A DNA stretch of 50,525 nucleotides, taken from the NCBI GenBank assembly GCA_020344015.1, contig CP070812.1, positions 3,802,697 through 3,853,221 of the forward strand, in the 5' to 3' direction. Source of the DNA: Gemmatimonadota bacterium (GTDB lineage Bacteria > Gemmatimonadota > Gemmatimonadetes > Palauibacterales > KS3-K002). The notes under the pieces are model-generated. The model had not been told where the DNA came from, ran no database searches, and saw only the letters and a list, made by a program, of their open reading frames with translations. Of the stretch, positions 10,263 to 18,524 are shown piece by piece (the first letter of the stretch is position 1; every line of letters begins with the position of its first letter). A program made the translations under genes and the position numbers.

Positions 10263-10508
10263 GGTCGAGAGAGTCTCCCTTACCGGTTCGGTGCACTGGA
10301 GAAGTCTCACCCACACAGTCCCGTACGGAGCCAAGACCGGAAGGGTGTCAGACCGGCACGCCCGGCCTCCGCCGCGGCAACGTCCAGGAACCTGAGGCCG
10401 CCGGACTTTGTTCTATGCCACGGAATGGCCTTCCGACGTCCAGCCGGGGGAGACAGGAATGAGGGCCGTCGACTCGCTGGGAGTCGACTCGCTAGAAGAG
10501 GAGGAAGG

Positions 10509-11099
10509 ATGAGCAGACGCAAACAGCTGGCCTCGCGCCATGCTCGGATCCTCGCCGCCGGACTGGGAATCTCCCTCGTTGTACACGGCGTGGTGCTGGG
10601 TCTGGGAAGCTTGAAGACCTGGGAAATCGAGGGCGCGGGCCCCTTACAGATCGTAGACATCGTCGACCCGGAACGCATACCCGAGCCGCCCGAGCGCTCA
10701 TCGGAGAGCGCCTCAGCGGAGGCAGCGGCCGGCGGCTCGTGGTTGGCCGCCGAGTACGTCGTCGTTGCAGTCGACGTGCCCGTACCGAGCCTGAGCGAGC
10801 ACGAGGCGGTCCTGGCAGCGGCAACCTCGAGCGCGCTTACCCTACCGGTCGTCCCGCGCCCACGCATCAGCACCGCAACACTCGACTCGGATTTCACTCC
10901 GATCCACCTGACGTCGATAGCCACACTGGCCTCGAGGAGCGGCGGAAAGGGCAAGCGGGTCGGTGGTAGCGGCGGCGGCGGCGGCGGCGTGACCGTGACG
11001 CTGGGCGGCGCCGGTGTCTGCGGGCCCGGACAAGCAGGCGTCTTGGGGAGAGGCCCGAGCGGTCGTCTTCCCATCGCCGGTCGCATCCCATCCAGATAG
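10509..11099 (+). CDS. Membrane-anchored protein with glycine-rich tail, paralogue 1 of a tandem pair
   Basis: The frame is open far upstream, but the ATG at 10509 has GAGGAAGG immediately before it and starts the part shared with the next gene. The 196 residues contain an N-terminal helix (ARILAAGLGISLVVHGVVL, 12-30), a Pro/Glu-rich stretch (PERIPEPPE), the motif VVPRPR (114-119), FTP (129-131), a glycine-rich run (about 144-170), a single late cysteine (C171) and an Arg/Gly/Pro tail. The N-terminal half resembles the anchor and stalk of TonB-type transducers, but no TonB C-terminal domain follows. I do not recognise the family. Paralogue 2 at 11333 shares every landmark in the same order. 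An inner-membrane anchor with a periplasmic tail is the likely topology. Confidence 0.75.
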   Translation: MSRRKQLASRHARILAAGLGISLVVHGVVLGLGSLKTWEIEGAGPLQIVDIVDPERIPEPPERSSESASAEAAAGGSWLAAEYVVVAVDVPVPSLSEHEAVLAAATSSALTLPVVPRPRISTATLDSDFTPIHLTSIATLASRSGGKGKRVGGSGGGGGGVTVTLGGAGVCGPGQAGVLGRGPSGRLPIAGRIPSR

Positions 11100-11117
11100 G
11101 CAGCTAGTCCGACCATC

Positions 11118-11162
11118 GGGATTCTGGGAGTCCCAGACGGAGCTAAGGACTCCCAGAATCCC
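11118..11162. repeat. Perfect 16-bp inverted repeat with 13-base loop
   Basis: The arm GGGATTCTGGGAGTCC (11118-11133) is repeated exactly, inverted, at 11147-11162. It lies between the two paralogous glycine-rich genes and runs directly into an octamer tandem repeat. The arm matches the GGGAATTCGGCAATCC tip found elsewhere in the window at 11 of 16 positions, so it may be a distant member. There is no T-tract, so a classical terminator is unlikely. Confidence 0.85.
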
Positions 11163-11192
11163 CGAATCCCCGAATCCCCGAATCCCCGAATC
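11161..11192. repeat. Tandem octamer CCCGAATC, four perfect copies
   Basis: Four exact copies of CCCGAATC begin inside the right arm of the preceding hairpin. They are followed by looser CCCATCC/CCGACTCCC units up to about 11221. This is a microsatellite-like array in the intergenic region, not a CRISPR array: the unit is 8 bases and there are no spacers. Confidence 0.9.
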
Positions 11193-11332
11193 TTCAACTC
11201 CCATCCCCCGACTCCCATCCCTCTCCTTGACCTAACAAACGGATGTCGCGAAGATAGAGGAGGAGGGACGCGCGCTTACCAATCGGGAAGTCCGGCAAAG
11301 CCGGCAGTACCTCAGTTGTTGGGAGGAAGAAG

Positions 11333-11893
11333 ATGGAACGCCGCGCCCGCAATAGGCTATACGCCCGCATTCTCGCCGTCGGCCTCGGCATATCGGTTCT
11401 AGTTCACGCCGCGGTGCTGGGGTTCGGACGACTGAATTTCCTGAAACGTAGCCCAAGTAACACACCACTCAGCGCAATCACGCTGCCAGAGCCGGAGCAG
11501 CCTCGGGACGAGAGCTCGGGCGGAGAGGCGGAACCTTGGCAGCTAGCCCTCGAGCTGAGCGAGAGCCAGCTGGAGGAGGTTCTGGACCTGAGCGAGTACG
11601 ACGACGTACTGGCGGAGGCGACCTCGAGGGACCCGCTGACGCCGGTGGTGCCGCGGCCGCGGCTGACCGTGCACCTGATGGAGTCCGGCTTCACGCCACT
11701 CCGGGTGCCACGACCGGATCGTCTCACCCGTAGAGGCGGGACAGTGAGCACGAGCGGGCCGAGCGGTGGCATGGGCGGAGTGATTATCGTGGTCGGTGGC
11801 GGTGGTATGGGGCCGATAGATGATTGTACGCCGTCGGGCATCGGCGGCCGCAGACCGCCAGGCGGCAGGCGGCCGATCGGAGGGCGAAGGTAG
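11333..11893 (+). CDS. Membrane-anchored protein with glycine-rich tail, paralogue 2 of a tandem pair
   Basis: A 186-residue protein starting at an ATG just after GGGAGGAAGAAG. It aligns with the gene at 10509 along its whole length: ARILAVGLGISVLVHAAVLG (11-30), a Pro/Glu-rich stalk (LPEPEQPRDE), DDVLAEATS then VVPRPR (105-110), FTP (120-122), a hydrophobic Gly run GGVIIVVGGGGMG, one late cysteine (C165) and an Arg/Pro/Gly tail containing PIGGR. Identity is high in the anchor and around VVPRPR and low elsewhere, which suggests an old duplication under constraint. Function is unknown. A strong terminator follows at 11939, so the pair may form its own transcription unit. Confidence 0.75.
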   Translation: MERRARNRLYARILAVGLGISVLVHAAVLGFGRLNFLKRSPSNTPLSAITLPEPEQPRDESSGGEAEPWQLALELSESQLEEVLDLSEYDDVLAEATSRDPLTPVVPRPRLTVHLMESGFTPLRVPRPDRLTRRGGTVSTSGPSGGMGGVIIVVGGGGMGPIDDCTPSGIGGRRPPGGRRPIGGRR

Positions 11894-11938
11894 AGTTCCT
11901 ACCGGGTCAAAGCTGTAGTACAGCGGGCAGGTAGGAAT

Positions 11939-11973
11939 AAGGCGGCCATCCGGAAGGATGGCCGCCTTGTTTT
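11939..11973 (+). terminator. Rho-independent terminator, 13-bp stem with GGAA loop
   Basis: AAGGCGGCCATCC (11939-11951) pairs perfectly with 11956-11968 around a GGAA tetraloop and is followed by GTTTTCT. It sits between the convergent ends of paralogue 2 and the two-barrel amidohydrolase. The T-rich side favours plus-strand transcripts; the stem could also act weakly on the minus strand. Confidence 0.9.
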
Positions 11974-11993
11974 CTGCGAACAGCCGCGACACC

Positions 11994-14615
11994 TCAGTGC
12001 CGGTCCTTGAACTGCTCGTAGAGGCGCGTGTGCTTGTTGTCCGTTAGTGAGACCTCGACGCCGTTGATGAACGCCCGTTCAACGTTAGTGACGATCTGCA
12101 GCGGGTCGCCGTCGGTGACGATCAGGTCGGCACGCTTACCCACCTCGATGCTGCCCATCTCGGACCCGAGGCCGAGGATCTCCGCCGTGTTCAGCGTGAC
12201 GGCGCGCAGTCCGACCTCCTGAGGCAAGCCGAACGCCACCGCCTTCGCCGCATGGTACGGCAGGTTGCGGACGTTGGCATAGTCGCCCGTACCGAAGGCG
12301 ATCTTGACGCCCGCGGCGTGAAGGATGCCGGCGTTGGCATAGTTGGCGCTGACGGGATCGGCGCGATCGTTGGTGCGGCTCAAGGCCGATCCGATGATGA
12401 CGGGGATCCCTCGCTCCGCCAACTCGTCCGCCACGCGGTACGCCTGGTCGGCGCCACCCAATACCGCGTCCACCTCGGGGAACTTGTCCAGGAACAAGAA
12501 GAGCGTCTTGATATTCCGTTCACTGGCCGCCGCGAAGAAGACAGGCATCTGGCCGGTAACGGCGGGGACCATGGCCTCCAGCATGGCCCGCTCACGCATG
12601 CGGTCGTTGCCATCGAACGGTGCTGTCGGGTCGTCGTTGTGCGAGGGAGCAGCGGCGTAGGCGACAGCCCGCTCAAACAGATCGATTAGCTCCTCCAGCC
12701 GCTCGCCCTCCAGCTTCGGATCCTCCCACGCTTTCCCCGACGGCGACGGGAAGTCGATCACCATGGCAGCACGCTCGGCGATCGCCATCCGTTCGGGTGT
12801 GTCACCACTCAACTGAATCACCGCAGCGGCACCCCAGATGACTCCACTGCCCGGGGCGCTGACCACAGCTGTGATCCCGTTGGCGCGGGTCACGTTGACC
12901 TCGGCGCTGTGCGGGTGGACACCCCAAAGAGCGTTGACGTGGGGGTTGTAGCGTCCCGTTTCTTGGTCGTCGCGGCTCGCAGCGACCTGGCCGACCTCGA
13001 TCATACCGACCTGAGTCATAGGGTCGATCATGCCGGGATAGATGTGCTTTCCGGCGACGTTGATGACCTCGGCGCCGGCGGGAATATCGGCGCCGGCCCG
13101 CGGTCCGACGTAGCTGATGCGGTCGTCAGCGAGCATCACCACAGCGTCGGCGATCTCGGGACCCGAGACGGGGTGCACTGTCGCGCCGACCAGTGCCAGC
13201 GTAGCCTCGGAGCCGTTCGACCCGGCGGTCCCCGCCGACGCGGCCATCGCCGTGGTCGGCGCGGCTGTGACGGGCGGGGGTGATACTTCGGGCAGCGCGC
13301 GAATCGGCGCGCCCCGCGTCTCCGCTTCGCGGGAGAGGTCGAAGTAGACGATGCCGTCGATGATCGTCTTTTCAACCCGGGAGTACGTGTTGAACGGATC
13401 GCCGTTCAGCAGAGCGATGTCGGCCTCCTTGCCGACCTCGAGACTGCCGACCCTGTCATCGATGTGGAGCGACTGGGCGGCGTAGAGCGTCAGCATCCGC
13501 AACGCCTCTTCACGCGACACGCCCCCGTACTTCACCGGCTTGTTGAACTCGTAGACCATGAACGGCTGGATGCCCGGGCCGTCCGAGTTCAGCATGGTGA
13601 GCACGCCGTGCTCGTGCATGATCGCCGCGTTGTGCGGGATCGCGTCGTAGGCCTCCAGTTTGTAGGCCCACCAGTCGGAGAACGTGCCGGCCGACGCGCC
13701 GTGCTCGGCCAGCTCATCGGCCACCTTGTAGCCCTCGAGCACGTGTGTGAAGTTGTCGATCCTAAAGCCGTAACGCTCGGCGACCCGCATCAGCATCACG
13801 ATCTCGTCGCTGCGATACGAGTGGCAACGCACAAGGATACGCCCCTCCAGCACGCCGACCACGGTCTCGAGCCGCAGATCGCGCCGCGGCGGTACCGGGT
13901 AGGCGCGGCGATTGGCGTTGTACTCGTCCCACGCCTGCTTGTACTCTGATGCCGCGGTAAAGACCTGATCGTAGAACGACTCCACACCGGCGCGCGAGCG
14001 CGGGAATCGGGCCCGGCCCTCGGGGCTCCAGTTCTTGCCGGTAACGTTTTCGCCCAGAGCGAACTTGATCATCAAGGGCGCGCCCTCGAACAGCAGCTGT
14101 TCGGGGTCGTCCATGCCCCAGCGCATCTTGATGACAGCGGTCTGTCCACCGATCGGGTTGGCGCTGCCGTGCATGATGAGCGACGTGGTGACGCCGCCGG
14201 AGAGCGCGCGGTAGATGTCGTAGCTCGTGGGGTCGAGGGCGTCGATCACCCGCACTTCGGCCGACACCGGCGTAGTGCCCTCGTTGGTGGCCCGATCCAT
14301 AGCGGTGTGGGCGTGCTCGTCGATGATCCCAGGGATCGCGGTCAGTCCGGTCCCGTCGATCAGTTCGGCGTTCCGCGGTATCGACACGTCGGTGCCGATC
14401 TCGCGGATGATCCCATCGCGAACCACGATCGAGACGTTCTCCAACACTTCGCCCGTAGCGGTCCAAACGGCGTCAAGGTTCTGGATCACGAGCGTGCCAC
14501 GCAGCACGTCGATGGCTCCTCGCTCGATCTGTACGTCCCACTGTGCGCGGGCCGGCGATACCAGCAGGCCGGCAACGAGAGCGACAACTGAAATGAACAT
14601 CCCTAGCTTTTTCAT
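11994..14615 (-). CDS. Exported two-barrel amidohydrolase; first barrel intact, second lacks metal ligands
   Basis: 873 residues with a signal peptide (MKKLGMFISVVALVAGLLVS...ARAQ). Residues about 40-430 form an imidazolonepropionase-like amidohydrolase with a full ligand set: DEHAHT (H101, H103), RCHSYR (H265), THVLEG (H291) and NSDGPG (D345). After an Ala/Thr/Pro linker (about 445-470) a second amidohydrolase-like unit runs to the end. There the HxH site reads IDPMTQ and the later histidine positions read ASERN and LGGADQ, so it should not bind the metals. A non-catalytic, structural or regulatory role is inferred for it. The gene lies 3 bases after its upstream partner at 14619, so the two are co-translated and the products may assemble together. 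The substrate is unknown; peptides or N-acyl amino acids are plausible. Confidence 0.87.
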   Translation of the reverse strand: MKKLGMFISVVALVAGLLVSPARAQWDVQIERGAIDVLRGTLVIQNLDAVWTATGEVLENVSIVVRDGIIREIGTDVSIPRNAELIDGTGLTAIPGIIDEHAHTAMDRATNEGTTPVSAEVRVIDALDPTSYDIYRALSGGVTTSLIMHGSANPIGGQTAVIKMRWGMDDPEQLLFEGAPLMIKFALGENVTGKNWSPEGRARFPRSRAGVESFYDQVFTAASEYKQAWDEYNANRRAYPVPPRRDLRLETVVGVLEGRILVRCHSYRSDEIVMLMRVAERYGFRIDNFTHVLEGYKVADELAEHGASAGTFSDWWAYKLEAYDAIPHNAAIMHEHGVLTMLNSDGPGIQPFMVYEFNKPVKYGGVSREEALRMLTLYAAQSLHIDDRVGSLEVGKEADIALLNGDPFNTYSRVEKTIIDGIVYFDLSREAETRGAPIRALPEVSPPPVTAAPTTAMAASAGTAGSNGSEATLALVGATVHPVSGPEIADAVVMLADDRISYVGPRAGADIPAGAEVINVAGKHIYPGMIDPMTQVGMIEVGQVAASRDDQETGRYNPHVNALWGVHPHSAEVNVTRANGITAVVSAPGSGVIWGAAAVIQLSGDTPERMAIAERAAMVIDFPSPSGKAWEDPKLEGERLEELIDLFERAVAYAAAPSHNDDPTAPFDGNDRMRERAMLEAMVPAVTGQMPVFFAAASERNIKTLFLFLDKFPEVDAVLGGADQAYRVADELAERGIPVIIGSALSRTNDRADPVSANYANAGILHAAGVKIAFGTGDYANVRNLPYHAAKAVAFGLPQEVGLRAVTLNTAEILGLGSEMGSIEVGKRADLIVTDGDPLQIVTNVERAFINGVEVSLTDNKHTRLYEQFKDRH

Positions 14616-14618
14616 CGT

Positions 14619-16280
14619 TCAGTTCTCCTCTCCGGGACCGCCGGTCCGCTTTGCCGTCCAGGTGAACGAGCCATCGGGCGATTCGCCGCTGCCCGATCCC
14701 CTGTCGCCCTCCACCGTTCCTGTCATTTCTACTTCCATGCTCTCGCCGCCGGCCGAGATGACGATCGTGAAGCTCACATCGTTGCCAGAGACGAGGCCGT
14801 CTTGGACTTTCGCTTCGCCGAACGGGGTCGTCATCGTCCCTTCGAACTCAGCGCCCTCTTGTGTGACCGTCATCTTGGCGGCGATCGCTTGACCTTCGGC
14901 ATCGATATCGACGTCCCAGGTGCCGGTCATGTCGACGGCCGGCTCCTCACCCGCCGCCCTCGCCTCTCTGCCCTTCTCCATAGCGCCTTCGACGAAGACG
15001 TAGCGAATCTCCATCTCTTCGTCGAAGATCGGCGCGTCGGTCACAACGAAGGTCGCCGGGCCACGCGCACGGACCCGCGCCAGGTAATCGAAGCCAAAGA
15101 GCGACGCCGGTGTGGCGGTCAGAGCATTCAGCGCATCCTGCTCGGAGAGGCCGTACTCGATCGCCTTACGGGCGCCCTCGAGAACGTCGGCCTTGCCGCC
15201 GCCGCTGGTCAGCGCGAAGCGAACACCTGCGGCGGCTAGGCGGCCGGCGTTGGAGTAGATATCCTCGATGCGCTGTTTCTCGCGCAGCGCCGCCGCATCG
15301 AGCTCCTCCTCTTCGTCACCGTTGTCGTTCCCCGGCTCCCAGCGCTCAGGTTCCGGGAAATCGAGTGAGACGAGTACGGGCACGTCGGCCGCGACGAGCT
15401 CGTCGGCGACCTTCCAGGCTTCCTCCCCGCCGACGATGATGGGCCGGAAGTCATATTCCGCGGCGAGCTTCAGGACACGCTGGATGTCGCGGCCGAAGTC
15501 GACAGCGAAGAAGGCGGGTGAACCGCCTCCCATCAGCGAGCGAACGACCTCCATATCGGCATCCCAAGTAGGAGGTGGCACGCTGGCCGGGTCTCGATTG
15601 AAGGCCCTCATGTGCGCCGCCTGATGCCCGGCGTCTTCGAACATCTGGCGATAGAAGGCGATCACCGAGAAGAGCACCGACGGGTAGACGCCCACTGCCC
15701 CCCGAAACGTCATGAGGGGGCCGAGCTCGGGCTGGGCCACGAGCTCGCCCGGGGTATCGGCGTCCGCGCGGAAAACCAGTACCGTGCCACGTCCGGGCGT
15801 CAGCCTGCCTTCCGGATGGACCGCCGCAGCGACGACGCCGGCCTTCCTCTGGTCGGCCAGATCGCCGCCGGTGGCTGTGAGATAGTCGGCGACGCGGCGG
15901 TGTGGCATAAAGCTCTGCACGTGCCGCGGCGGGTTCCAGGAGGCGATCCCGCTGCGATCGACCTCGATCTCGGGGAACTCGTAATCGGCCTCACCGTGGG
16001 CGTCGATTATACCCGGGTACACATACAGCGTGTCGCCCTCCAGAAGCTTGGCGTCTTGCGGGACCTGGACCTCGGCGCCCATTGCCTCGATCCGGCCACC
16101 GCGGACCACCAGCGTGACCCCCGCGAGCGTGCTACCGTCGGCCTGCACGACCGTTACGCCCTGCAGGGCGTAGGCGGCCGGGGCCGGCGGATCGTTGAAC
16201 TGCGCCGCAAGGCCGCCCGGCCGCGCCAGCGCGAAGGCCAGTAGGGCCAACGGCCACAAGGAAACGCGCGATCGTATCAT
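14619..16280 (-). CDS. Exported amidohydrolase-fold protein with degenerate metal site and C-terminal lipocalin-like domain
   Basis: 553 residues with a clear signal peptide (MIRSRVSLWPLALLAFALAR...AAQ). The barrel (about 35-430) resembles the second, inactive barrel of the adjacent gene, sharing VADEL and SNAG...AAGVRFAL segments. The metal-binding HxH reads DAHGEA (only H95), and the C-terminal aspartate position reads SGGGK. Catalysis as a normal amidohydrolase is therefore doubtful. From about 445 a beta-rich domain starts with DMTGTWDVDIDAEGQ and is a lipocalin-like tail of the sort attached to amidohydrolases in this phylum; it could bind a small ligand. It is first of two genes in a minus-strand unit diverging from msrP. 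Confidence 0.83.
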   Translation of the reverse strand: MIRSRVSLWPLALLAFALARPGGLAAQFNDPPAPAAYALQGVTVVQADGSTLAGVTLVVRGGRIEAMGAEVQVPQDAKLLEGDTLYVYPGIIDAHGEADYEFPEIEVDRSGIASWNPPRHVQSFMPHRRVADYLTATGGDLADQRKAGVVAAAVHPEGRLTPGRGTVLVFRADADTPGELVAQPELGPLMTFRGAVGVYPSVLFSVIAFYRQMFEDAGHQAAHMRAFNRDPASVPPPTWDADMEVVRSLMGGGSPAFFAVDFGRDIQRVLKLAAEYDFRPIIVGGEEAWKVADELVAADVPVLVSLDFPEPERWEPGNDNGDEEEELDAAALREKQRIEDIYSNAGRLAAAGVRFALTSGGGKADVLEGARKAIEYGLSEQDALNALTATPASLFGFDYLARVRARGPATFVVTDAPIFDEEMEIRYVFVEGAMEKGREARAAGEEPAVDMTGTWDVDIDAEGQAIAAKMTVTQEGAEFEGTMTTPFGEAKVQDGLVSGNDVSFTIVISAGGESMEVEMTGTVEGDRGSGSGESPDGSFTWTAKRTGGPGEEN

Positions 16281-16470
16281 CGTGCTCGATCCTGTTGAGA
16301 GGTGTTTCTTGGCAAGCGAAGTTGGGTAAGGTTGGCGGTGGCTCAGAGCCTGTCAAGCCGGCCCGGGCCCGGCGGAACGGGAACCGTCCCGCTGTCCTTG
16401 GTGTTCTTCCTGCGACAACGCACGCAACAGCGGTCGAGTCGACCGGGAAAGGTAGAAAAGGGGAGCCGAG

Positions 16471-17409
16471 GTGCTTATCAGACGTCCCCCGGACATACGG
16501 GAGTCCGAGGTCACAGACGAGGGCCTCTATATCAGCCGCCGCCAGTTCATCAGGCGCGCCGCAGCGGCCGGCGCCGGACTTGGCCTGGCAGCCACGGCCT
16601 CGCCACTTGCCGCCTGCGGCAGCGACGCCGGCGCGTCGTCTTTGGCAGTGCAGGACGATGAGCTTACGCCGTACGACGTCGTTACGGGCTACAACAACTT
16701 CTACGAGTTCGGAACCGGCAAGGACGACCCGGCGCAGAACGCGCACACGCTGAAGACGCGTCCTTGGGCGGTTACGGTAGAAGGCGAGTGCAACAAGCCG
16801 GGCGTTTACGATATCGAAGACCTGTTGAAGCGCTACCCGGGGGAGGAGCGAATCTACCGTCTGCGCTGCGTCGAGGCCTGGTCGATGGTCATACCGTGGT
16901 TGGGCTTCCCGCTGAGTGATTTCATCAATGACCTCGAGCCGACGTCACGCGCGCGGTTCGTCGAGTTCAGAACGCTGTACGATCCCGAGCAGATGCCGGG
17001 ACAGCGCCGGGCGGTGCTCGACTGGCCGTACGTCGAGGGGTTGAGGATGGACGAGGCGATGCACCCGCTGACCCTCCTTTCGGTGGGGCTCTACGGGGAG
17101 ATGCTGCCCAACCAGAACGGCGCGCCGATCCGGCTGGTCGTACCCTGGAAGTACGGGTTCAAGAGCATTAAGTCGATCGTGTCCTTGCGGTTCACGCGCG
17201 AGATGCCCCGCACCAGCTGGGCGCAGCAAGCCCCGAACGAGTACGGCTTCTACGCCAACGTGAACCCCGAGGTCGAACACCCGCGCTGGAGCCAGGCCCG
17301 CGAGCGGCGACTGGGCGAGTTTCGGCGCCGCGAGACGCTCATGTTCAACGGTTACGCCGAGCAGGTCGCCCATCTGTACGAGGGGATGGACCTGCGAACC
17401 AACTACTAG
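16471..17409 (+). CDS. msrP: MsrP, molybdopterin-dependent periplasmic methionine sulfoxide reductase
   Basis: 312 residues from a GTG with GGGGAG 5 bases upstream. A twin-arginine signal ([19 protein letters not shown]) sends it folded through the Tat pathway. Family blocks are easy to see: [17 protein letters not shown] with the molybdenum-ligand cysteine C133, [39 protein letters not shown] and [11 protein letters not shown]. MsrP reduces methionine sulfoxide in envelope proteins using electrons from the haem protein MsrQ, which is encoded 8 bases downstream. A conserved pre-signal segment ([14 protein letters not shown]) precedes the twin arginines, as in E. coli MsrP. A tatA gene for its export route is also in this window. 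Confidence 0.96.
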   Translation: MLIRRPPDIRESEVTDEGLYISRRQFIRRAAAAGAGLGLAATASPLAACGSDAGASSLAVQDDELTPYDVVTGYNNFYEFGTGKDDPAQNAHTLKTRPWAVTVEGECNKPGVYDIEDLLKRYPGEERIYRLRCVEAWSMVIPWLGFPLSDFINDLEPTSRARFVEFRTLYDPEQMPGQRRAVLDWPYVEGLRMDEAMHPLTLLSVGLYGEMLPNQNGAPIRLVVPWKYGFKSIKSIVSLRFTREMPRTSWAQQAPNEYGFYANVNPEVEHPRWSQARERRLGEFRRRETLMFNGYAEQVAHLYEGMDLRTNY

Positions 17410-17417
17410 GACGAACT

Positions 17418-18116
17418 TTGAACGTCGAACGTCGAACGTCGAACGCTGAGCGTCGGAGGGCGCGGCGCTGGGTCGAGCGGAGCGTGCGCGGTTCCATCTT
17501 TCTACTGGCGCTCGTTCCACTCGTACGCATCGCCGTGCAAGGGTTCACCGGCGGTTTGGGCGGTAACCCCATCGAAGAGATGCTGCACCGCACGGGATGG
17601 TGGGCGCTGGCGTTCCTCATCTTGACGCTGAGCGTCACGCCGGCCCGCCGGCTCACGCGTATCGGCTGGTTGGTCAAGTTGCGGCGCATGCTCGGTCTCT
17701 ACGCGTTCTTCTACGCGACCGTGCACTTCGCAGTCTACGTCGGGGTCGACCAGTTCTTCGCCTGGGACTACATCCTCGAGGACATCGGCGAGCGCCCCTA
17801 CATCACCGTAGGGTTCACCGCGCTGTTGATCCTCGCGCCGCTGGCTGCGACTTCGACCAAACGGATGATCAAGCGGCTGGGCGGCAGGCGCTGGAACCGG
17901 TTGCACCGGCTGGTCTATATCGCCGCGGCGCTCGGCGTCCTCCACTTCCTCTGGCTGGTGAAGGCCGATATCCGCGAGCCCGTGATCTTCGGCGCGATCC
18001 TGGCCACACTGCTCGGCTATCGCCTGGCGGCGGGGCCCTACAAAAGGCTGGCACGTCTAAAGTGGTTTGGGAATTCTAGATTGTCGATCCGGGAAGCAGA
18101 GGAACAGGGGAGGTAG
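17418..18116 (+). CDS. msrQ: MsrQ, haem-binding membrane subunit of the MsrPQ system
   Basis: About 232 residues with five or six membrane helices, matching MsrQ/YedZ: GGLGGNPIEEMLHRTGWWAL, LTPAR-like SVTPARRL, RRMLGLYAFFYATVHF, RPYITVG, STKRMIKRLGGRRWNRLHRLVY and LHFLWLVK. Haem-ligand histidines lie in the HF, LHRLVY and LHFLW segments. It passes electrons from the quinone pool or flavin reductases to MsrP. The start is uncertain: the longest reading begins at TTG 17418 inside a GAACGTC microsatellite and yields an odd tail (NVERRTSNAERRRARRW), while GTG 17484 would give a shorter protein of usual length. Gap to msrP is 8 bases and to msrB 6 bases. Confidence 0.93.
   Translation: MNVERRTSNAERRRARRWVERSVRGSIFLLALVPLVRIAVQGFTGGLGGNPIEEMLHRTGWWALAFLILTLSVTPARRLTRIGWLVKLRRMLGLYAFFYATVHFAVYVGVDQFFAWDYILEDIGERPYITVGFTALLILAPLAATSTKRMIKRLGGRRWNRLHRLVYIAAALGVLHFLWLVKADIREPVIFGAILATLLGYRLAAGPYKRLARLKWFGNSRLSIREAEEQGR
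17420..17454. repeat. GAACGTC heptamer microsatellite at the start of msrQ
   Basis: Three perfect GAACGTC units (17420-17440) are followed by two decayed ones (GAACGCT, GAGCGTC). The array lies across the msrP-msrQ junction and, if TTG 17418 is the start, is translated into the MsrQ N-terminus. Confidence 0.9.
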
Positions 18117-18122
18117 GGAGTC

Positions 18123-18524
18123 TTGTCTGAGCCGAAAGTGCGTAAGAGCGACGCCGAGTGGCGGGTATCGCTGACGCCCGAGCAGTACCGGGTCACGCGT
18201 AAGAAGGGCACGGAGCGAGCGTTCAGCGGCGAGTACCACGACTGCAAGGAGAGCGGCGTTTACCGCTGCGTGTGTTGCGGGAACGCGCTATTCGAGTCGG
18301 ACGCTAAGTACGACTCGGGAACGGGCTGGCCGAGCTTCTACCAGCCGACCTCGGCGGATGTCGTGACCACCGAGCCCGACGACAGGTTGGGGATGCGGCG
18401 AACCGAGGTGCTGTGCTCCGTTTGCGACGCGCACCTGGGTCATGTCTTCGAAGATGGCCCACAGCCTACAGGTCAGCGTTACTGCATCAACTCGGCAGCG
18501 TTGAGATTGGATACGGAAGGATAA
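18123..18524 (+). CDS. msrB: MsrB, methionine-R-sulfoxide reductase
   Basis: 133 residues from a TTG start with a G/A-rich ribosome-binding stretch over the msrQ stop. It has the two zinc CxxC pairs (C49/C52 in YRCVCCGN and C98/C101 in CSVCDAH), the substrate motif [11 protein letters not shown], and the catalytic cysteine C121 in RYCINSAAL. No signal peptide is seen, so it repairs R-methionine sulfoxide in cytosolic proteins with thioredoxin. Its place directly after msrPQ joins the periplasmic and cytosolic repair arms in one operon. Confidence 0.96.
   Translation: MSEPKVRKSDAEWRVSLTPEQYRVTRKKGTERAFSGEYHDCKESGVYRCVCCGNALFESDAKYDSGTGWPSFYQPTSADVVTTEPDDRLGMRRTEVLCSVCDAHLGHVFEDGPQPTGQRYCINSAALRLDTEG

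Noticed and set aside
9804..10508. Upstream extension of the frame containing paralogue 1 (would give about 431 residues)
   Set aside because: It lies antisense inside the ADOP permease gene and has no family features; a strong ribosome-binding site marks the ATG at 10509.
11161..11192. CRISPR array
   Set aside because: The unit is 8 bases with no spacers and no cas genes are present.
10307..11218. 303-codon open frame on the minus strand
   Set aside because: Antisense to paralogue 1 and running through the octamer repeat; low-complexity and without start signals.
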